NCBI RefSeq assembly: GCF_003254475.1
Contig: NZ_QFYQ01000001.1
Span: forward strand, 1,240,001 to 1,304,000
Direction of reading: 5' to 3'
DNA from: Phenylobacterium soli
Lineage (GTDB): Bacteria; Pseudomonadota; Alphaproteobacteria; Caulobacterales; Caulobacteraceae
DNA: 64,000 nucleotides
Shown here: in pieces, positions 22,135-31,191 of the stretch
How positions within the stretch are numbered: position 1 is the stretch's first letter
How the letters are laid out: each line of letters opens with the position of its first letter
Translations under genes and position numbers: made by a program
The notes under the pieces: generated by a model
Seen by the model: the letters and a program-made list of their open reading frames with translations, nothing else
Told to the model about the DNA's origin: nothing
Databases searched by the model: none

Positions 22135-22158
22135 CGCGTTCCTCGCGCCTTGCCTCTT

Positions 22159-22186
22159 GCTTATACGCGGCGCGCGGAGAATTCCC
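22159..22186 (-). promoter_or_regulatory. ECF-type promoter of the cnrYXH-like operon
   Basis: Read leftward: GGGAATT (22186-22180), 12 bases, CGTATAAGC (22167-22159), ending 24 bases before the first start codon. The same motif with identical spacing precedes copC. Confidence 0.65.
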
Positions 22187-22206
22187 GCAACTGCGACGGC
22201 GAGCCG

Positions 22207-22598
22207 CTAGCCGCCGTGTTGTCGCAACCAGTCGCGCAAGTCCTGGATACCCTTCGTGTTCTCCTCGATGGTCTTCTGAGCCATCTGCTTGGCCTGGGCG
22301 TCGGCTCCATGCTGCAGCACCGTTCTCGCCATCTCGATGGCGCCCTCATGGTGGGCGATCATCTTCTTGGCGAAGGTCGCGTCGACGCTCCCCCCTTGGC
22401 GCTCATCATCTCCGTGTTCATCTTCTGCATCGACGCCATGAAGTCCTTGTCGGCCATCGCCATGGGCGAGCCGCCCATGCCCTTCATGGCGTGCGCGCCG
22501 CTCATCCTGCTGTGATCCATCGGCGGCTGCGCGGACGCCGCTCCGACGCCTGCGCACAGCGCCGAGGCCATGCCGAGTGCAGTCAAAGTCGGCCTCAT
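22207..22598 (-). pseudogene. DUF305 exported protein, frameshifted at a G run
   Basis: The N-terminal frame (22598 down to about 22390) gives a signal peptide (about 1-23) and a Met-rich segment (MDHSRMSGAHAMKGMGG, MASMQKMNTEMM). The C-terminal half lies in another frame (about 22390 down to 22207) with the DUF305 signature KKMIAHHEGAIEMARTVLQHG and ending in WLRQHGG. The coding strand reads AA-GGGGGG-AGC; a seventh G would join both frames into one protein of about 130 residues. The lesion is at a homopolymer near 22390-22396, so sequencing error is a real alternative. DUF305 proteins are common in copper clusters. Confidence 0.85.
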
Positions 22599-22733
22599 CT
22601 TCTGAAATCCTCAACTGGTTGAGCAGGACCCGCCGGAGGCGGCCCAGGTGTGTTCTTAAGCGTTGAGCCCGTTGATAGTTGCGGAACAGCTCCGGAAAAT
22701 CGACTGCCTTCCAGCCGCCGGAGTGTTGCCTGC

Positions 22734-22749
22734 CCTGTCGGCAGACAGG
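22734..22749. repeat. Perfect 6-bp dyad upstream of merR
   Basis: CCTGTC-GGCA-GACAGG lies between the divergent DUF305 and merR genes. It could be an operator or a small hairpin. It does not have the spacing of a standard CueR site. Confidence 0.35.
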
Positions 22750-22767
22750 CCCGACGCAACAAGTTGA

Positions 22768-22793
22768 GGGAAGAGCGCCACCTCGTCCGTATT
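22768..22793 (+). promoter_or_regulatory. Possible ECF-type promoter of merR
   Basis: GGGAAGA, 13 bases, CGTATT, ending 27 bases before the merR ATG. It is a near match to the GGGAATT-N12-CGTATA motif, with one extra spacer base. Confidence 0.4.
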
Positions 22794-22820
22794 GCCAGGA
22801 GGAGACGGGGACAGGATCGG

Positions 22821-23222
22821 ATGAATATCGGCCGGGCGGCCGCCGCCTCAGGCGTCACCGCCAAGTTGATCCGCTATTACGAGGAGATCGGCCTCGTGCG
22901 GCCGGCCGGACGCACGCCCGCGAACTATCGCGACTTCGACGAACGCAGCATCCACGAGCTTCGGTTCATCCGCGTCGCGCGCAGCCTGGGCTTCAGCGTG
23001 CCGGAAATCGCCGAACTCCTGTCCCTGTGGCGCGATCCGAGCCGCGACGCCGAGGCGGTGCGCACGATGGCCGATGCGCGGGTCCAGCAGCTCGAGGAGC
23101 GCGCCGCCGGGATGACGCAGATGGCCGAGGCGCTGCGCGCCCTGGCCGCCTCCTGCGCCCAGGGCGAGCGGCCGCAACACCCGGTGCTCGGGCCGTCGCC
23201 GCCCCGGCCACCGGCTACTTGA
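22821..23222 (+). CDS. MerR-family regulator, CueR-like with altered metal site
   Basis: A 133-residue MerR regulator with a typical N-terminal winged-helix domain (MNIGRAAAASGVTAKLIRYY, NYRDFDERSIHELRFIR) and a dimerisation helix (about 75-108). It aligns without gaps to E. coli CueR through the metal loop. C112 is kept, but C120 of CueR is His here (CAQGERPQHPVL), and S77, which shapes the monovalent-ion site, is Ala. The C-terminal CCHH tail of CueR is missing. It may sense Cu(I) with Cys/His ligation, or a different metal. The last eight bases overlap the convergent cusF-like gene. Confidence 0.88.
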   Translation: MNIGRAAAASGVTAKLIRYYEEIGLVRPAGRTPANYRDFDERSIHELRFIRVARSLGFSVPEIAELLSLWRDPSRDAEAVRTMADARVQQLEERAAGMTQMAEALRALAASCAQGERPQHPVLGPSPPRPPAT

Positions 23223-23529
23223 TCGCCAGGACCTGATCCCCGGCCGCGTTCAGCGTGAAGGTCACGGTGGCGCCCTTCTTCACGTCCTTCAGCAGGTCCG
23301 GCGTCGCCTTGAACGTCATGGTCATGGCGGGCCACTTCAGGGCGGCGATCGGGCCATGATGGATAGTGACGGTTCCGGCCTTGGCGTCTACGGCCTGGAC
23401 GACGCCGGTCCCTTGCGGGCCGGCCGGAGCCGCGGCGGCGGCCTCTGCGCCGTGGTCATGATCGGCATGCTGCGCCAGCGCCGGCGTCGCCAATGAGAGC
23501 GCAGTCAGCAGGGAGACAAGGAGTTTCAT
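23215..23529 (-). CDS. CusF-like periplasmic copper-binding protein
   Basis: A 104-residue exported protein: signal peptide (about 1-19, ending ATPALAQ), a His-rich stretch (HADHDHG) and a small beta-barrel domain with TIHHGPIAALKWPAMTM, which contains the CusF ligands His, Trp and two Met (H...W..M.M). CusF binds Cu(I)/Ag(I) with cation-pi contact to the Trp and hands it to an RND efflux pump; no such pump is in this window. The ATG 23529 gives the signal peptide directly; the frame is open further upstream without coding character. Confidence 0.9.
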   Translation of the reverse strand: MKLLVSLLTALSLATPALAQHADHDHGAEAAAAAPAGPQGTGVVQAVDAKAGTVTIHHGPIAALKWPAMTMTFKATPDLLKDVKKGATVTFTLNAAGDQVLAIK

Positions 23530-23574
23530 GGGGCCTCGGGTCGCGAGCGCGCCAAGCTGGCGCGGGTCAAATGG

Positions 23575-23599
23575 TATACGCCGCAGACGCGGAAATCCC
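23575..23599 (-). promoter_or_regulatory. ECF-type promoter of the cusF-like gene
   Basis: Read leftward: GGGATTT (23599-23593), 12 bases, CGTATA (23580-23575), ending 45 bases before the start codon. It has the same spacing as the cnrY and copC sites, with one transposed pair in the -35. Confidence 0.55.
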
Positions 23600-23629
23600 T
23601 CGGAAGGGCGGCCCGCCCAAACGACCGTC

Positions 23630-24352
23630 TCAGCCGCTGGTGGTCGGGCGTCGCCCAAGCACACGGCGGACGTCGTGCGAGAGCCGGATCCACAGCAGGA
23701 CGACGCCCGTGAGGACGATCACGAGCGTCAGGCCGGCCGCGATCACGATCACCGGGTGATTGTAGGTCCGCGAGTCGCCGAAGTTCATGATGTGGATCTG
23801 GTAGAAGAAGTCGTAGAGGCCCCAGAGCGACGAGCGCCGGCTCAGCACCTCGCCCGTGAAGGCGTCGAGGTAGAGGCGGGTGTGTTCCGTATCCGAGAAG
23901 CTCGCCTGCCATAGAGGCCCGCTGACCTGCGCCTCCTTCGGGGCGGTCTCCTTGTAGACGACCGCCTGCAGCCGGCCGGCCCCGCGGTAGGCCTGCTGGG
24001 CGTATGTCTGGGCCTCGGCCTTGGTGATCTCGTCGATGTTCTCGCCGGTGTAGGCGTTCCACCAGCCCTCGCTGCCGGCCGCCGACTTCAGCACCCAGAT
24101 CGGGCCGCGGGGCGTGTTCTTCAGCGTCGCGCTCCCCACGTCGGTCATGTCCGCGGTCGCCAGCTCCTTCTCCAGAGGCACGAGGCGCTTGAGGTCGATG
24201 GGCGGCAGGACCGGCGCGGCGAGGTGGTTGTCCCCGTGCACCCGCTCGATCGGGATGGCCGTCATGATCAGACCGCCGAGGACCCAGCCGAGGACCTGGA
24301 TGCCCACGACCAGGGCGATCCACTTGTGGAATTGCAGCGCCACCCGAAGCAT
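23630..24352 (-). CDS. PepSY-domain membrane protein
   Basis: A 240-residue membrane protein with one N-terminal segment (about 8-32), a periplasmic region (about 33-195) that holds PepSY-like repeats (EAQTYAQQAYRGAGRLQAVV, TRLYLDAFTGEVLSRRSS), then SLWGLYDFFYQIHIMNF and a C-terminal segment (about 205-227). This is the layout of PepSY-associated proteins found with copper and iron clusters. ATG 24352 has AAGGGGGGAAG upstream; longer frames upstream are antisense. It lies 38 bases after copD in the same direction, so probably belongs to the copCD operon. Confidence 0.82.
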   Translation of the reverse strand: MLRVALQFHKWIALVVGIQVLGWVLGGLIMTAIPIERVHGDNHLAAPVLPPIDLKRLVPLEKELATADMTDVGSATLKNTPRGPIWVLKSAAGSEGWWNAYTGENIDEITKAEAQTYAQQAYRGAGRLQAVVYKETAPKEAQVSGPLWQASFSDTEHTRLYLDAFTGEVLSRRSSLWGLYDFFYQIHIMNFGDSRTYNHPVIVIAAGLTLVIVLTGVVLLWIRLSHDVRRVLGRRPTTSG

Positions 24353-24390
24353 GTGCTTCCCCCCTTGTATTGTCTGGTGTCCGCCGCGCC

Positions 24391-25317
24391 TTACAGCGCC
24401 GCGACGGGCTCGAGCATTCCGAGGATCGCGACCAGGATCAAGACGGCCATGCCTAGCACCGTCTCGAGCGCCACGCTGATGCGCAGCGCCTGCAATGAGG
24501 GCTGGGCCGCCTCGGCCGTCAGGGCGCGTCCGAGGACGGGCGTGTGCGCGAACCGATTGCGCGCGGCGAGGAGAACCATGCCGCCGAAGGCGGCGAGCTT
24601 CGCCAACAGCAGAAGTCCATAGGCGGTGCTGAAGAGGCCCGCCAGGTGCGTGGGCCCGACCAGGAACCAAGTGTTGACGAGGCCGGTCGCCACGATGACG
24701 GTGACCACCGCCGAGCCCACTCCGGAGAAGCCTTCCAGCGCCTCGTGCAGAGCCTTCGCTCCCGGCCCCTCCAGCTGGGCAGGCCTCGCCAGCAGGACGG
24801 CAAAGGCGACCAGGGCGCCGATCCAGACGCCGGCCGCGAGCAGGTGAAGGAGGTCGGCAAAGAGATGGATCCATCCGCCCGCTCCCTCGGTGGCGGCCCC
24901 ATGGCCGTTCCACGCGAAGCTCAGCAGGACGACGGCGCCCAGGCCGCTCAGCAGGAGCCAGAGCGGCCGGCCAGGCTTCAGCACCGCTGCGGTGACGAGC
25001 GCCAGGACCGCCGCCGCCAGTCGCGCGAGGACCGCGAAGCCCATGGCGCTGTCCGTGAGAACCCCCGTCAGCATCTCCGGATCGGTCGCAGCGGCCGCAT
25101 CGCCCGCCATCATGGCGGTTTGGGCGCATAGATAGAGGCCCGATCCGAGCAGCACCACGAAGGCGGCGCCGCCGGCCAGGGGACGCGCCCACGACAGGCC
25201 GGCGCCCTGCGCCGTCGCGCTCGAGGAGCGTGCGTAGGTCAGGAAGAGCGGCGTCCCAAACAGCGTCGCGGCCGCGATATACTGCGCGACGCGCGTCAGG
25301 ATGATCGCCGTTTCCAT
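24391..25317 (-). CDS. copD: Copper resistance protein CopD
   Basis: A 308-residue inner-membrane protein with eight hydrophobic segments. It shows the CopD/YebZ pattern: HLFADLLHLLAAGVWIGAL in the middle, FSGVGSAVVTVIVATGLVNTW and a C-terminal helix pair. The His pair in HLFADLLH is the probable metal-binding site. It starts six bases after the copC stop, so the two are an operon; CopC/CopD are thought to move copper into the cytoplasm or to load periplasmic cuproenzymes. Confidence 0.92.
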   Translation of the reverse strand: METAIILTRVAQYIAAATLFGTPLFLTYARSSSATAQGAGLSWARPLAGGAAFVVLLGSGLYLCAQTAMMAGDAAAATDPEMLTGVLTDSAMGFAVLARLAAAVLALVTAAVLKPGRPLWLLLSGLGAVVLLSFAWNGHGAATEGAGGWIHLFADLLHLLAAGVWIGALVAFAVLLARPAQLEGPGAKALHEALEGFSGVGSAVVTVIVATGLVNTWFLVGPTHLAGLFSTAYGLLLLAKLAAFGGMVLLAARNRFAHTPVLGRALTAEAAQPSLQALRISVALETVLGMAVLILVAILGMLEPVAAL

Positions 25318-25322
25318 CCCGG

Positions 25323-25685
25323 TCAGCGGACGGTGAAGTTGACCTTGCCTTCCATCTTGTGCGTGTCGGCGGCCACCGCCTGCCAGTGGACGGTATAGGC
25401 GCCGGTCGACAGGGCTCCCTTGGGAGTCACGATCATGGTGACGCCGTCCTTGGCGACGGTCGCCTTCACCGGCATGGCCATGTTGTTCATGGCGGGCATC
25501 ATTAGGTGCGCGGTCGAGAACTTCGGCTGCAGCTTCTCGCTGAATTTCAGGACGATCTGCTTGGGCGCAGCGACGGTGGCGCCGTCAGCGGGTATCGCGC
25601 TCACCAGCTTGGCGTGAGCCTGGGCCTGCGCCGCCGTCAGGAGGGCGATCGCCGCCGTCGCGGCCGCAAGGTGGAATTTCGTCAT
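25323..25685 (-). CDS. copC: Periplasmic copper-binding protein CopC
   Basis: A 120-residue exported beta-barrel protein. After the signal peptide (about 1-24) the mature N-terminus is HAKLVSAIPADGATV, where the first His is the Cu(II) ligand. The second half of the Cu(II) site is seen in AADTHKMEGKVNF (Asp and His). A Met-rich loop HLMMPAMNNMAM could bind Cu(I). The ATG at 25685 was chosen as the signal peptide begins there. It is transcribed away from the multicopper oxidase gene. Confidence 0.94.
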   Translation of the reverse strand: MTKFHLAAATAAIALLTAAQAQAHAKLVSAIPADGATVAAPKQIVLKFSEKLQPKFSTAHLMMPAMNNMAMPVKATVAKDGVTMIVTPKGALSTGAYTVHWQAVAADTHKMEGKVNFTVR

Positions 25686-25694
25686 CGTCGGGCT

Positions 25695-25713
25695 CCTCGG
25701 CCTCACGCCGAGG
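25695..25713. repeat. 7-bp hairpin in the copC leader
   Basis: CCTCGGC-CTCAC-GCCGAGG lies between the copC promoter and its start codon, in the transcribed leader. It may influence translation; nothing else supports a function. Confidence 0.4.
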
Positions 25714-25720
25714 CCACGAT

Positions 25721-25748
25721 GCCTATACGCCCAGGTCGGGCAATTCCC
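25721..25748 (-). promoter_or_regulatory. ECF-type promoter of copCD
   Basis: Read leftward: GGGAATT (25748-25742), 12 bases, CGTATAGGC (25729-25721), ending 35 bases before the copC ATG. It matches the cnrY promoter at 15 of 16 motif positions. Confidence 0.65.
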
Positions 25749-25799
25749 TCACGAACACGCGAACCGCCGAAAAGTGCGCCCGATGGGCCTACAATGTGA

Positions 25800-25825
25800 G
25801 GGACAGTCCAGCCCTCGCGCGTATT
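25800..25825 (+). promoter_or_regulatory. Possible ECF-type promoter of the multicopper oxidase operon
   Basis: GGGACAG, 13 bases, CGTATT, ending 42 bases before the ATG. It is a near match to the copC motif with one extra spacer base. A TACAAT at 25790-25795 is an alternative sigma70 -10, but its -35 is poor. Confidence 0.4.
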
Positions 25826-25867
25826 GATCGCACAACGCTTCGAACGCTCGCCTCCCGGGTCGTCCTC

Positions 25868-27649
25868 ATGTCGCAATTCGATCGCCGGCAGTTGCTCCGC
25901 GGCGCCAGCGTCCTCACCGCCTCAGCGGCCATGTCCAGCCTGGCCCCGACGCTCGCCTGGGGCGCCACCGGCCCGCAAAGCGTCCTGCCGGAACTGACCG
26001 GATCGGACATCAAGCTGGTCATCGCGCGGTCGCACATCCTCATCGACGGCAAGGCTGGCCATGCGGTCACCGTCAACGGCAGCCTGCCGGCCCCGCTGCT
26101 ACGTCTCAAGGAGGGCGAGCGGGTCCGCATCTCGGTCACCAACCAGCTGGACGAACCGACCTCGATCCACTGGCACGGGGTCCTGGTGCCACCGGCCATG
26201 GACGGCGTGCCGGGGGTCAGCTTCCCGGGCATCAAGCCCGGCGAGACGTTCGTCTACGAGTTCCCGCTGATCCAGAGCGGCACCTTCTGGTACCACAGCC
26301 ACTCCGGCTTCCAGGAGTTCGAGGGGCTCTACGGCCCGATCATCATCGAACCCAAGGCGCCGGATCCCGTGGCGTTCGACCGTGAGCACACGGTCATGTT
26401 CTCCGACTACAGCTTCATCCACCCGCACGTGGTGTTCGACAAGCTGAAGCAGCAGAGCGGCTACTGGAACTTCCAGAAACAGACGTTGGCGGGGCTGCTG
26501 GCGGGCCGGGACCAGACGCTCCGCGAACGGATCGCCTGGGCGAAGATGCTCATGGATCCGACCGACATCTCTGACGTCACGGGGGCCGCCTCGACCTTCC
26601 TCGTGAACGGGCACGGGCCGGGCGACAACTGGACCGGCCTGTTCAAGCCGGGCGAGCGGGTGCGGTTGCGGCTCATCAACGCCGCCGGCCAGATGGTCTT
26701 CAACGTCCGCATCCCGGGCCTGAAGCTGACGGTGGTCTCGGCCGACGGCCAGAATGTCCGGCCCGTCGAAGTGGACGAAATCCAGATGGGCAATGCCGAG
26801 ACCTACGACCTGATCGTGACGCCGCAGGATCAAGCCTACACCCTGGTGGCCGAGGCGGTGGACCGGTCTGGGCTCGGCCGCGGCACCTTGGCCCCGCGAC
26901 CCGGGATGAGCGCGCCCGTGCCGCCGCTGCGGCCACGGCCGCTCGCCACGATGAAGGACATGGGCATGGACATGGCGGCCATGGGCCATGGCGGCGGCGC
27001 CTCGATGCCTGGCATGGACATGTCGTCGGCGCCGGGGATGGCGGCCCCCAAGCCGCGCGGCTCCGATGCTATGGGGGATATGGGCGGCATGCAGATGTCC
27101 ATGCTGGACCCCTTGAATGCGCCGCAGGTGAAGCTCGGGCCGGGGGTGCAGATGATCGCGCCGATGCCGCAGGACCGCACCGGCGACCCAGGCCAGGGCC
27201 TCGAGAGCGTCGGCCACCGGGTGCTGGTCTACAAGGACCTCGTGGCGCTCGAGCCCAACCCCGATCCGCGGACGCCGTCGCGCGCCCTGGAGATCCGGCT
27301 CACCGGCAACATGGAGCGCTTCATGTGGGGTTTCGACGGCCGGAAGTACTCGGAGACGACGCAGCCCTACAGCTTCCGCAAGGGCGAGCGGGTGCGGGTG
27401 ACGTTGGTCAACGACACCATGATGGCCCACCCCATCCACCTGCACGGCCACTTCTTCGAGCTGGCGTCGGGACCGAAGGGCCACCGCCCGCGCAAGCACA
27501 CGGTGATCGTTCTGCCGGGCGGGAAGGTGGCGTGGGACTTCACCGCCGAGCCCGGCGACTGGGCTTTCCACTGCCACATGCTCTACCACATGCACGCCGG
27601 CATGTTTCAGGTGTTCGCCGTGCGGCCGCTCGAGGGAGCCGCCGCATGA
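25868..27649 (+). CDS. pcoA: Copper-resistance multicopper oxidase (CopA/PcoA type)
   Basis: A 593-residue periplasmic oxidase that probably oxidises Cu(I) to the less toxic Cu(II). It has a Tat signal with the twin-arginine FDRRQLLRG, then three cupredoxin domains. The copper clusters are complete: HWHG (about residue 100), WYHSHS (about 142), HPIHLHGH (about 521) and HCHMLYHMHAGM (about 568). A Met-rich insertion (about 362-412, with MGMDMAAMGHGGG and GGMQMSML) is typical for CopA of copper operons. ATG 25868 was chosen because it begins the Tat signal. It overlaps copB by four bases. Confidence 0.96.
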   Translation: MSQFDRRQLLRGASVLTASAAMSSLAPTLAWGATGPQSVLPELTGSDIKLVIARSHILIDGKAGHAVTVNGSLPAPLLRLKEGERVRISVTNQLDEPTSIHWHGVLVPPAMDGVPGVSFPGIKPGETFVYEFPLIQSGTFWYHSHSGFQEFEGLYGPIIIEPKAPDPVAFDREHTVMFSDYSFIHPHVVFDKLKQQSGYWNFQKQTLAGLLAGRDQTLRERIAWAKMLMDPTDISDVTGAASTFLVNGHGPGDNWTGLFKPGERVRLRLINAAGQMVFNVRIPGLKLTVVSADGQNVRPVEVDEIQMGNAETYDLIVTPQDQAYTLVAEAVDRSGLGRGTLAPRPGMSAPVPPLRPRPLATMKDMGMDMAAMGHGGGASMPGMDMSSAPGMAAPKPRGSDAMGDMGGMQMSMLDPLNAPQVKLGPGVQMIAPMPQDRTGDPGQGLESVGHRVLVYKDLVALEPNPDPRTPSRALEIRLTGNMERFMWGFDGRKYSETTQPYSFRKGERVRVTLVNDTMMAHPIHLHGHFFELASGPKGHRPRKHTVIVLPGGKVAWDFTAEPGDWAFHCHMLYHMHAGMFQVFAVRPLEGAAA

Positions 27650-28731
27650 TCCGGCCCGTCTTGCTCGCCCTCGTATCCTCGTTCGTCCTCGCCTCCGTCG
27701 CGAACGCCCAGCCGATGGATCCCAACATGCCGGGCATGGCGATGCCGAAGACGCCGGCGAAGGCCAAGCCGGCCGCGAAGCGGAAGGCGCCCGCAACGCC
27801 GGCCAATCCCCACGCCGGCCACGACATGTCGACCATGCCGCCGGCTCAGCCGGCGATGCCGAAGGCGGGTGGCGAGACCGCCGATCCTCATGCCGGTCAC
27901 ACGATGTCGACGCCGGCGGCGCTGGGCGCCGCGGCGGAGAGCCCGCACGCCGGAGACGAGATGCCGGCCGAGGCTGCGCCGGCCGAGGAGGCCATCCCCC
28001 AGACCCCGCCGCCCCCGCCGCCGACGGACCATGCGGCGGATCGCGACTACGACCCCGCAGCCATGGCCGCGGCTCGAACGCTGCTGCAGCATGAGCATGG
28101 CGACGTCCGCTACTCCAAGGTCATCGCCAAGCTCGCCGAATATCAGTCGCGCTCTGGACCGGACGGCTACCGCTGGGACGGTCAGGCGTCCTTCGGCGGC
28201 GACGTGAACCGCCTGGTCTTCAAGTCCGAGGGCGAGGGCACGCGCGGCGAAGGCGTCGAGGCGGCCGAGCTGCAGGCGCTCTATTCGCGGGCGATCACGC
28301 CCTTCTGGAACCTGCAGGCCGGGGTGCGCCAGGACTTCAAGCCGCACGACCGCACCTACGCCACCGTCGGCGTGGAAGGCCTCGCGCCCTACTGGCTGGA
28401 CGTCGAGGGCGCGCTCTTCGTCTCGACCCAGGGCGAGGTGCTGGCCCGCGCCGAGGGGACCTACGACCTGCGCCTGACCCAGCGGTGGATCCTGCAGCCC
28501 CGCGCCGAGCTCAACTTCGCCGGCCAGGACACCCGCGCCACGCGGACCGGCTCGGGCCTCTCCAACGCCGAGCTGGGGCTGCGCCTGCGCTACGAGATCC
28601 GCCGTGAGTTCGCGCCCTACATCGGCGTCTCCTACGACCGTCGCTTCGGCAAGACCGCCGACTACGCGCGCGCGGCCGGCGAGGATCCGGAGGCGACGAG
28701 TTTCGTGGTCGGCCTGCGGGCGTGGTTTTGA
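27646..28731 (+). CDS. copB: Outer-membrane copper resistance protein CopB
   Basis: A 361-residue protein with a signal peptide (about 1-21), a Met/His/Pro-rich low-complexity region (about 22-125, with MDPNMPGMAMP, three NPHAGHDM-like repeats and a Pro run) and a C-terminal beta-barrel domain (about 145-361; ends GLRAWF with the terminal Phe). DVRYSKVIAKLAEYQ and YRWDGQASFGGD are family signatures. The ATGA overlap at 27646-27649 couples it to the oxidase. The His/Met repeats may bind copper at the cell surface. Confidence 0.94.
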   Translation: MIRPVLLALVSSFVLASVANAQPMDPNMPGMAMPKTPAKAKPAAKRKAPATPANPHAGHDMSTMPPAQPAMPKAGGETADPHAGHTMSTPAALGAAAESPHAGDEMPAEAAPAEEAIPQTPPPPPPTDHAADRDYDPAAMAAARTLLQHEHGDVRYSKVIAKLAEYQSRSGPDGYRWDGQASFGGDVNRLVFKSEGEGTRGEGVEAAELQALYSRAITPFWNLQAGVRQDFKPHDRTYATVGVEGLAPYWLDVEGALFVSTQGEVLARAEGTYDLRLTQRWILQPRAELNFAGQDTRATRTGSGLSNAELGLRLRYEIRREFAPYIGVSYDRRFGKTADYARAAGEDPEATSFVVGLRAWF

Positions 28732-28823
28732 GGCGATTGCAGTCTGCGGATAGCGGGACCCATTTCCGATCCCTCGTCGCTTAGTTCTCGGTTGCGCCAG
28801 TGGCGCCAGCCGAGGACCGACTC

Positions 28824-29306
28824 ATGCACGACAGGCCCTACGTCCGCTTGGCGGCCATGGCCGCGCTGCACTTCGCAGCTATGTTCGCGCTGATGTACGC
28901 GATGGTGGACCGCGTCGCGAACGTCCTGCCGAATCTGAATCAAGCCTACATGGCGGCGATGATGACCGCGCCGATGCTGATCTTCGAGCTCCTGCTGATG
29001 GGCTCGATGTACCCGCAGAGGCGGCTGAACCTCGGCCTCGGGGGAGCTGGACTCGCGATCCTCGTCGGGGCCTTTGCCGCGACCCCCGCCCAGTCAGCCA
29101 TCGGCGACGCGCAGTTCCTGCGCTCAATGATCCCGCACCATGCGGGGGCGCTCCTGATGTGTAAGCAGGCGCGCCTGCGCGACCGGGATATCCGCGCCCT
29201 CTGCGCGACGATCACCCGCGGCCAGCAGGCCGAGATCGACTGGATGAAAGCCAAGCTCCTCGCCACGCAGGGCGGCCGTCCAGCACCGCCGCCGCCGAAG
29301 GTCTGA
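28824..29306 (+). CDS. DUF305 membrane protein
   Basis: A 160-residue protein with three hydrophobic segments (about 10-32, 42-62 and 72-90) followed by a DUF305 domain with FLRSMIPHHAGALLMCKQA. Fusion of membrane segments to DUF305 is a known variant in metal-resistance regions. ATG 28824 is preceded by CGAGGACCG; an in-frame GTG at 28800 is less likely. It is the last gene before the tRNA fragment that I take as the island edge. Confidence 0.85.
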   Translation: MHDRPYVRLAAMAALHFAAMFALMYAMVDRVANVLPNLNQAYMAAMMTAPMLIFELLLMGSMYPQRRLNLGLGGAGLAILVGAFAATPAQSAIGDAQFLRSMIPHHAGALLMCKQARLRDRDIRALCATITRGQQAEIDWMKAKLLATQGGRPAPPPPKV

Positions 29307-29419
29307 GCCTGCGGCTCACGGCGTCGAGATGCGGGCCGATCCTTACGCAGTCTCTTACACAGAAGGCTCGACGCATGAAGAAATCGCTGTATAATCAATC
29401 CGCTCACCCAGACATGTGT

Positions 29420-29476
29420 GACTCAAAATCTGCTTTCCGCGAGGGAGTGCTGGTTCGAGTCCGGCCTGGGGCACCA
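29420..29476 (+). tRNA. 3' fragment of tRNA-Leu(CAA), probable attachment-site remnant
   Basis: These 57 bases are the 3' part of a class II tRNA-Leu: anticodon loop CTCAAAA with the 3' anticodon strand TCTGC, a long variable arm, a T arm GCTGG-TTCGAGT-CCGGC and the 3' acceptor strand CTGGGGC-ACCA. The bases before 29420 do not pair with the 3' anticodon strand, and no D arm or 5' acceptor strand is present. The truncation within the anticodon stem is typical of integration by a tyrosine recombinase. It is not a functional tRNA. Confidence 0.85.
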
Positions 29477-29561
29477 ATCTTCCAACTCGAGGCGCCGCTG
29501 CGTCAGCCCGGCTTGCCCGATCCCTTGCATGACGCCCCGTCGACAATTCACTTCCAGCGGC

Positions 29562-31169
<1,608 letters not shown>

Positions 31170-31191
31170 CCCCCGCCCGCGCCCTGCGCGC

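Noticed and set aside
29418..29561. N-terminal extension of the acyl-CoA ligase through the tRNA fragment
   Set aside because: The extension translates tRNA sequence and has no counterpart in the ligase family; the start at 29562 is better.
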